Source: a virus. From it: DNA of 26,563 nucleotides. Below the pieces are notes generated by a model that saw only the letters and a list, made by a program, of their open reading frames with translations, had not been told where the DNA came from and made no database searches. The DNA lies in the IMG/VR virus record IMGVR_UViG_3300037963_001078, positions 4,854-31,416 of that record. One strand, 5' to 3'. The stretch's first letter is position 1. Each line of letters opens with the position of its first letter. Below are positions 23,276-26,563 of the stretch, in pieces. The translations under genes and the position numbers were made by a program.

Positions 23276-23297
23276 TAATTAAGTTATTTTATAATAT
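23269..23297 (+). promoter_or_regulatory. Rightward sigma70-type promoter for the Cro/YdaS-like gene
   Basis: TTGACT (23269-23274) is followed either by TATAAT at 23290-23295 (15-base spacer) or TAATAT at 23292-23297 (17-base spacer). The gene starts at 23323 with a TGAGGT ribosome binding site, so the leader is about 20 bases. Confidence 0.65.
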
Positions 23298-23322
23298 GTT
23301 TTTATTAACATGAGGTAACATT

Positions 23323-23541
23323 ATGAGTGAATTATACGAACTAGCTAAAGAGCGCAAGATAGAGATTGTGTCAAAATATGGTGGGAGAAATTTAGCTAGG
23401 ATCTTGAACATCAGCCACCCTGCTGTTTCTAAGTGGGAAGTTATACCACCATTAAGAGCTTATCAGATTGCACACTTGGGCGATTATGACTTGGAGTATA
23501 TGAGGCCAGATCTAATTGAGGCATTGTCAATAAACACATAG
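23323..23541 (+). CDS. Cro/YdaS-like helix-turn-helix regulator
   Basis: 72 residues. An N-terminal helix (LYELAKERKIEIVSKYG) is followed by a helix-turn-helix: GRNLARILNISHPAVSKWEV (residues 21-40), where NISHPAVSKW is the recognition helix. After this come IPPLRAYQIAHL and the closing EYMRPDL that is typical of the Cro and YdaS families. Such proteins bind operators as dimers and govern lysis/lysogeny or early gene timing. No larger CI-type repressor or integrase is present in the window. It lies directly next to a 22-base inverted repeat that overlaps its own -35 and that of the divergent operon, so autoregulation is likely. Confidence 0.82.
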   Translation: MSELYELAKERKIEIVSKYGGRNLARILNISHPAVSKWEVIPPLRAYQIAHLGDYDLEYMRPDLIEALSINT

Positions 23542-23562
23542 AGGGAAGCCGAAACCTCCCTC
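23541..23562. terminator. Hairpin between convergent genes
   Basis: GAGGGA (23541-23546) and TCCCTC (23557-23562) form a 6-bp stem with a 10-base loop, starting at the last base of the regulator stop codon. The leftward gene ends at 23579, so the hairpin separates two convergent transcripts. A clear T run is absent on either side, so an intrinsic terminator is only tentative. Confidence 0.45.
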
Positions 23563-23578
23563 CATGCTTGGGGTTATG

Positions 23579-24043
23579 TTAACACATGCTAACTACTTTG
23601 TCTTGTAAGCGCTCTTCTAACTGTGTGTTGTCCTTTGCTTCAACAACACAAGCAGTATCCATTGCTTGCAAGCACGCTACCTTTAACTTTGCAGTATAAC
23701 AAGGCGCGTTGTAGTTAGCCTTTTTACATCTTCCCATTTTTGGAATAGTTACGGTGTATTCAGTCCATCCGTGTCTTTCTATATTCTGACACAGGTTAGA
23801 TCCGTTACCCAGATCTTTACGGACTTCAGTACCGTAAACTCTCCAATGGATACTGTCAAACTTGCTGTCGTCCAGTACAAAAACTGGTAGTACAGTCCAG
23901 TCAAGTTGTCCACTTTCAAATTCTGTAGACCACTGACTGACGTAAGCACGTACAGCCATAGTAACAGCATCCAAATGGGATGCTTGTTGCCAAGCACAAG
24001 ATGTAAATTGGTGGTTAACATAACCTAGATATGATCTAGGCAT
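23579..24043 (-). CDS. Protein of unknown function with several cysteines
   Basis: 154 residues from the ATG at 24043. I prefer this to the ATG at 24055 because a GGAGGG ribosome binding site lies inside the first four codons of the longer frame, five bases before the second ATG. The sequence begins MPRSYLGYVNHQFTSC. It is rich in Trp, Tyr and Cys, with RHGWTEYTVTIPKMGRC, then KKANYNAPCYTAKLKVACL. The cysteines are scattered rather than paired as CxxC. There is no signal peptide or membrane segment, so it is probably cytoplasmic. I do not recognise the family. It is transcribed alone, away from the origin-like region and toward the regulator gene, which suggests an early accessory role. Confidence 0.6.
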   Translation of the reverse strand: MPRSYLGYVNHQFTSCAWQQASHLDAVTMAVRAYVSQWSTEFESGQLDWTVLPVFVLDDSKFDSIHWRVYGTEVRKDLGNGSNLCQNIERHGWTEYTVTIPKMGRCKKANYNAPCYTAKLKVACLQAMDTACVVEAKDNTQLEERLQDKVVSMC

Positions 24044-24087
24044 GTGGCCCTCCATTTTTACACGCTACCAAAATTAGTAGCATGTAT

Positions 24088-24117
24088 ATTTTAGCACGAA
24101 AGGTTAACAAAAGTCAA
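24088..24117 (-). promoter_or_regulatory. Leftward promoter for the unknown gene at 23579-24043
   Basis: On the minus strand TTGACT (complement of 24112-24117) is followed by an 18-base spacer, containing GTTAAC, and TAAAAT (complement of 24088-24093). A hairpin follows in the leader. The -35 has the same AAGTCAA/TTGACTT heptamer as the regulator operator, so the same protein could act here. Confidence 0.5.
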
Positions 24118-24251
24118 CAAAATAATATTTATTCAATGATTACAATGACTTATGTGTATGGCACTGCTATCGATCTGCTATGACTTTGACATGATTTTGA
24201 CAATAGCAAAGTATAGCTCTTCAACTGCACCTGCAACTACTAACAAGATAG

Positions 24252-24269
24252 TAATACATATAATACATA
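24252..24269 (+). repeat. Tandem 9-bp direct repeat
   Basis: TAATACATA occurs twice without a gap (24252-24260 and 24261-24269), 54 bases before the DUF1376 gene and beside its promoter. It is an iteron-like element within the candidate origin region. Confidence 0.7.
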
Positions 24270-24275
24270 AAACGC

Positions 24276-24303
24276 TTGACATTGGTTAACTGATGATTAA
24301 AAT
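24276..24303 (+). promoter_or_regulatory. Rightward promoter for the replication genes
   Basis: TTGACA (24276-24281), 16 bases, TAAAAT (24298-24303), then ATG at 24323 with GAGG upstream. The -10 lies within the inverted repeat GATTAA-N5-TTAATC (24295-24311), and the spacer contains GTTAAC; both are plausible operator sites. Confidence 0.6.
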
Positions 24304-24322
24304 CGTTAATCGAGGTTAAGAT

Positions 24323-24694
24323 ATGAGAAAAAGATACAATGACGAGCAATCGCCAGCGTTTCAATTTTACGCGAACGATTGGATCAGCGACACAAATAGA
24401 CTAAACATGTCATTAGACGAGCAAGGTATATACATACTATTGTATTGCCACTGCTGGCGTGTCTACAAACTTCCACACGACAACAAAGTATTAGCAAAGA
24501 TCTGCAACACAACCAGCGGTGTTATGAAACGTGCATGGCCCAAGATGGCACATTTGTTTTACGTAGAAGATGGTTACATACATTGTGTGCAAGCAGAAGA
24601 AGAACGTGAGCGACAAACACAAAACAGATTAAAGAAACAAAGAGCAGGTAAAAAAGGCGCAGAAGTAAGGTGGGGTGATGACAGATCAGATTAA
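24323..24694 (+). CDS. DUF1376 (YdaU-like) replication-associated protein
   Basis: 123 residues. The N-terminus has the family signature: SPAFQFYANDWISDTNRL, then MSLDEQGIYILLYCHCW, LPHDNKVLAKIC, and a winged-helix-like WPKMAHLFYVEDGYIHC segment. A basic charged C-terminus follows (QNRLKKQRAGKKGAEVRW). DUF1376 proteins are common in phage replication modules, next to or fused with initiator and helicase-loader proteins, and probably bind DNA at the origin. Here the gene directly follows the repeat-rich gap and overlaps the primase gene by 17 bases. The ATG is preceded by CGAGGTTAAGAT. Confidence 0.82.
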   Translation: MRKRYNDEQSPAFQFYANDWISDTNRLNMSLDEQGIYILLYCHCWRVYKLPHDNKVLAKICNTTSGVMKRAWPKMAHLFYVEDGYIHCVQAEEERERQTQNRLKKQRAGKKGAEVRWGDDRSD

Positions 24695-25523
24695 ACAATA
24701 CGCTAGGTTTTTAAATAGTTTCGGCACACATCATAGTTTCCAGACTTTTGGCGATAAAGGACTAGACAAAAGATTGATAAAGCAACTGCATGGCACGATT
24801 GACGAGCATGTTGACAAGTTGCAGGAGCTAAACAAAAAAGGTGCTGGTGTATTTTTTACAGTAAACCGTACAGATCTGCATGGCAGAACGACAAAGAATA
24901 TAAAGTCTGTACGTGCAGTGTTTATAGATTTAGACGGTACGCCATTGCCTACAAGGTTTGAGTTGCAGCCAAATTTGATTGTCAATACATCTCCAGATAA
25001 ATATCATTGTTACTGGTTAGTTGATGACATGCCATTGCAAAGTTTTGTACTGTATCAAGAGGCGTTAGCATTAAAATTTAACAGCGATCCAGTCGTCAAA
25101 GACCTGCCAAGAGTTATGAGGGTAGCTGGTTTCTATCACAATAAACACAAACCATATCCTATAAAAATTGTAGAGGAATATAATACAAACAAACCATACC
25201 ATACAGATGAAATACGTGATAAACTAAAATTAGAACGTCCAAAAAGTAAAATGATTATCGGTAGAATGTTACCGAGAACTACAACTTACAAGCGCAACGG
25301 TATCATAAACGGAGCGTCAAAAGGCAACAGACACGAAACACTAGTTAGAATGTTAATCTCTATGAGATTACGTGGCGAAACACTAGAGTATGCAAGGAAC
25401 GAGGCTATTGCATTTGCAAACGCGTGTGATCCACCAGAGGACATACGTGAAGTCATGTTCCAACTAAACGATATATGGAGTAGATATGAGGCTAAGAGAA
25501 TACCAACTAAAAGCAATGAGTGA
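24678..25523 (+). CDS. RepB-type DNA primase (archaeo-eukaryotic primase fold) with PriCT-like C-terminus
   Basis: 281 residues from ATG 24678 (GTG at 24675 is a possible start; the AAGGTGGGG site fits the ATG better). Catalytic motifs of the RepB-primase family are visible: GVFFTVNRTDLHG, then VRAVFIDLDGTPLP (D84, D86), YHCYWLVDD (H110), and DLPRVMRVAGFYHNK (R145). The C-terminus, with GASKGNRHETLVRMLISMRL followed by a helix and NACDPPED, resembles PriCT domains that help start primer synthesis. It would make primers for phage DNA replication at the origin. It starts within the DUF1376 gene and ends within the helicase gene, indicating one translationally coupled unit. Confidence 0.87.
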   Translation: MTDQIKQYARFLNSFGTHHSFQTFGDKGLDKRLIKQLHGTIDEHVDKLQELNKKGAGVFFTVNRTDLHGRTTKNIKSVRAVFIDLDGTPLPTRFELQPNLIVNTSPDKYHCYWLVDDMPLQSFVLYQEALALKFNSDPVVKDLPRVMRVAGFYHNKHKPYPIKIVEEYNTNKPYHTDEIRDKLKLERPKSKMIIGRMLPRTTTYKRNGIINGASKGNRHETLVRMLISMRLRGETLEYARNEAIAFANACDPPEDIREVMFQLNDIWSRYEAKRIPTKSNE

Positions 25524-26563
25524 TGTGGCCGATAAAGGCTGGAAACACAAAAAAATATTATTAGTAGCACCGACTGGCAGTGGTAAAACTGTGATAGCCA
25601 GTGCGCTGATACAAGTAGCGTTAGAAAAAGGACACAAGTGTCTGTTTGTCGCGCATAGACGAGAGTTGATTATGCAGTGCAGTAAAAAGCTACACGACTT
25701 TGATGTCAATCATGGCGTAATTATGGCAGGCAAATCAGCAACACCCAGAGCAAAAACACAAGTTGCCAGCATACAAACATTTACTATACGGAGTAAAAAA
25801 GAAGATTTTATTAAACCAGAGGCTACACTAATTATACTTGACGAGGCACACAGAAGTGCCAGCAAGTCATTTCAAGATCTTATGGATCTTTATCCCAACG
25901 CTATGTTTATAGGTTTGACAGCGACACCATGTCGCAATGACGGTAAAGGACTTGGATCTATTTACACAGAGATGGTTGAGTGCAGTAACATAAAAGAGCT
26001 GACAGAACTTGGTTTTCTTGTGCCTACAAAAATTATTGCGCCAACACTACCAGACCTGCAAGGACTACGTATGTTAGCTGGCGATTACGAAAACCGTGGA
26101 TTAGACAAGAGAGTGAACACGCCTAAGTTAGTAGGCGATCTTGTTACACACTGGTTACGTCATGCCAAAGATAGAACAACTGTAGTCTTTGCAGTTTCCA
26201 TAGCGCACAGTAAATACATAGCTAAAATATTTAATGAGAACGGTATACCAGCTGGGCATATTGATGGAGAGATGGACGAGTTAGAAAGAGAACGCGTCTT
26301 GCATGATCTAAAAGTGGGCCATATAAAAGTATTGTCTAACTGCCAAGTGCTTACAGAGGGGTGGGATATGCCCATAGTGTCTTGTGTTGTGTTGGCTAGA
26401 CCGACAAAATCTTATGGCATGTATTTACAAATGGTAGGCAGGAGTTTAAGACCAGCAGAGGATAAAGAGGATACACTAATATTAGATCATGCTGGCTGTG
26501 TTTACGAACATGGTTTCCCAGCAGATACACCAGAGTGGGAACTTACGAAAAGTAAAATAAAAA
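25486..26563 (+). CDS. SF2 DEAH-box helicase (SSL2/RecQ-like type), 3' end outside window
   Basis: An open frame runs from ATG 25486 to the window end (359 codons) without a stop. The start has GGAGTAGAT-ATG and gives an N-terminal LREYQLKAM Q-motif; a later ATG at 25516 would delete it. Motifs in order are I APTGSGKT (28-35), Ia AHRREL (56-61), II DEAH (119-122), III TATP (145-148), then IVLSN-like KVLSNCQVLTEGWDMP (V) and QMVGRSLRP (VI). This is a complete SF2 helicase core like the phage SSL2/UvsW-type family, which unwinds or remodels DNA and branched intermediates. It overlaps the primase gene by 38 bases, suggesting coupled expression with the replication proteins. The C-terminal domain is not visible. 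Confidence 0.9.
   Translation, partial: MRLREYQLKAMSDVADKGWKHKKILLVAPTGSGKTVIASALIQVALEKGHKCLFVAHRRELIMQCSKKLHDFDVNHGVIMAGKSATPRAKTQVASIQTFTIRSKKEDFIKPEATLIILDEAHRSASKSFQDLMDLYPNAMFIGLTATPCRNDGKGLGSIYTEMVECSNIKELTELGFLVPTKIIAPTLPDLQGLRMLAGDYENRGLDKRVNTPKLVGDLVTHWLRHAKDRTTVVFAVSIAHSKYIAKIFNENGIPAGHIDGEMDELERERVLHDLKVGHIKVLSNCQVLTEGWDMPIVSCVVLARPTKSYGMYLQMVGRSLRPAEDKEDTLILDHAGCVYEHGFPADTPEWELTKSKIK

Larger units (their letters stand above)
24056..24322. other. AT-rich intergenic region with short repeats: candidate replication origin and divergent promoters
   Basis: These 267 bases hold no gene I can support. Features are a hairpin in the leftward leader (24061-24084, arms of 8 bases with one mismatch), GGTTAAC at 24102 and again at 24284, CAATGA at 24134 and 24143, two TTTGACA-type sites (TTGACA at 24186 and 24197), a tandem TAATACATA pair (24252-24269), and GATTAA-N5-TTAATC (24295-24311). 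Short repeats in an AT-rich gap next to primase and helicase genes fit a phage origin, but no DnaA box is present here. Confidence 0.45.

Noticed and set aside
24675-24677. GTG start for the primase one codon upstream
   Set aside because: The ATG at 24678 directly follows and has the better spacing from AAGGTGGGG.
1-26563. T7-type single-subunit RNA polymerase promoters and tRNA genes
   Set aside because: I saw no repeated 20-base promoter-like consensus in the intergenic gaps and no tRNA-like cloverleaf; a computational scan would be decisive.

Overview
The window is a contiguous piece of a tailed, podovirus-type phage genome. It is AT-rich and gene-dense, with most genes overlapping by 1-17 bases or separated by a few bases. 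The virion genes follow the order of T7-like phages: portal, scaffold, capsid, tail tubular A and B, three or four internal virion proteins, then a fibre with a T7 gp17-like N-terminus. Several small proteins and the sequence style resemble marine phages of alphaproteobacteria such as pelagiphages or SAR116 phages. That host guess is recall and inference; the sequence does not prove it. No terminase, DNA polymerase, RNA polymerase, integrase, tRNA or recognisable endolysin lies in this window.

Layout. Bases 1-140 hold the end of a small gene that overlaps the portal start. Bases 137-16711 are the virion module, read rightward almost without gaps. The only sizeable breaks are a hairpin-rich leader before the major capsid gene (2808-2965) and a short gap with a GC-rich hairpin before tail tubular A (4110-4155). 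Bases 16711-19653 hold a membrane and exported-protein cluster: a small coiled-coil membrane protein, a GTA-type holin-like protein, two exported proteins of unknown function, a spanin-shaped protein and a 47-residue tail-anchored peptide. Bases 19658-20280 carry a small basic protein and a DUF1937-like protein.

From 20277 transcription direction alternates. A leftward metallophosphoesterase diverges from three rightward mini-genes (42, 50 and 51 residues, the last a zinc ribbon). A leftward trio follows: an SSB-like protein, a Cas4/RecB-like nuclease and a small helical protein. It diverges from a Cro/YdaS-like repressor, and the inverted repeat between them supplies the -35 elements of both promoters. 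A leftward Cys-containing unknown comes next, then a 267-base AT-rich region with short repeats that may contain a replication origin. The last genes are rightward: a DUF1376 protein, a RepB-type (archaeo-eukaryotic) primase and an SF2 DEAH helicase that runs off the end.

Together the right end looks like a regulated early/replication module. It uses host-type promoters, a small repressor, its own primase and helicase, and an ssDNA-binding plus nuclease pair. It is joined to a T7-type late virion and lysis operon. The least explained parts are the exported cluster at 17323-19501, the nested propeller at the fibre tip, and the repressor/divergent promoter switch.
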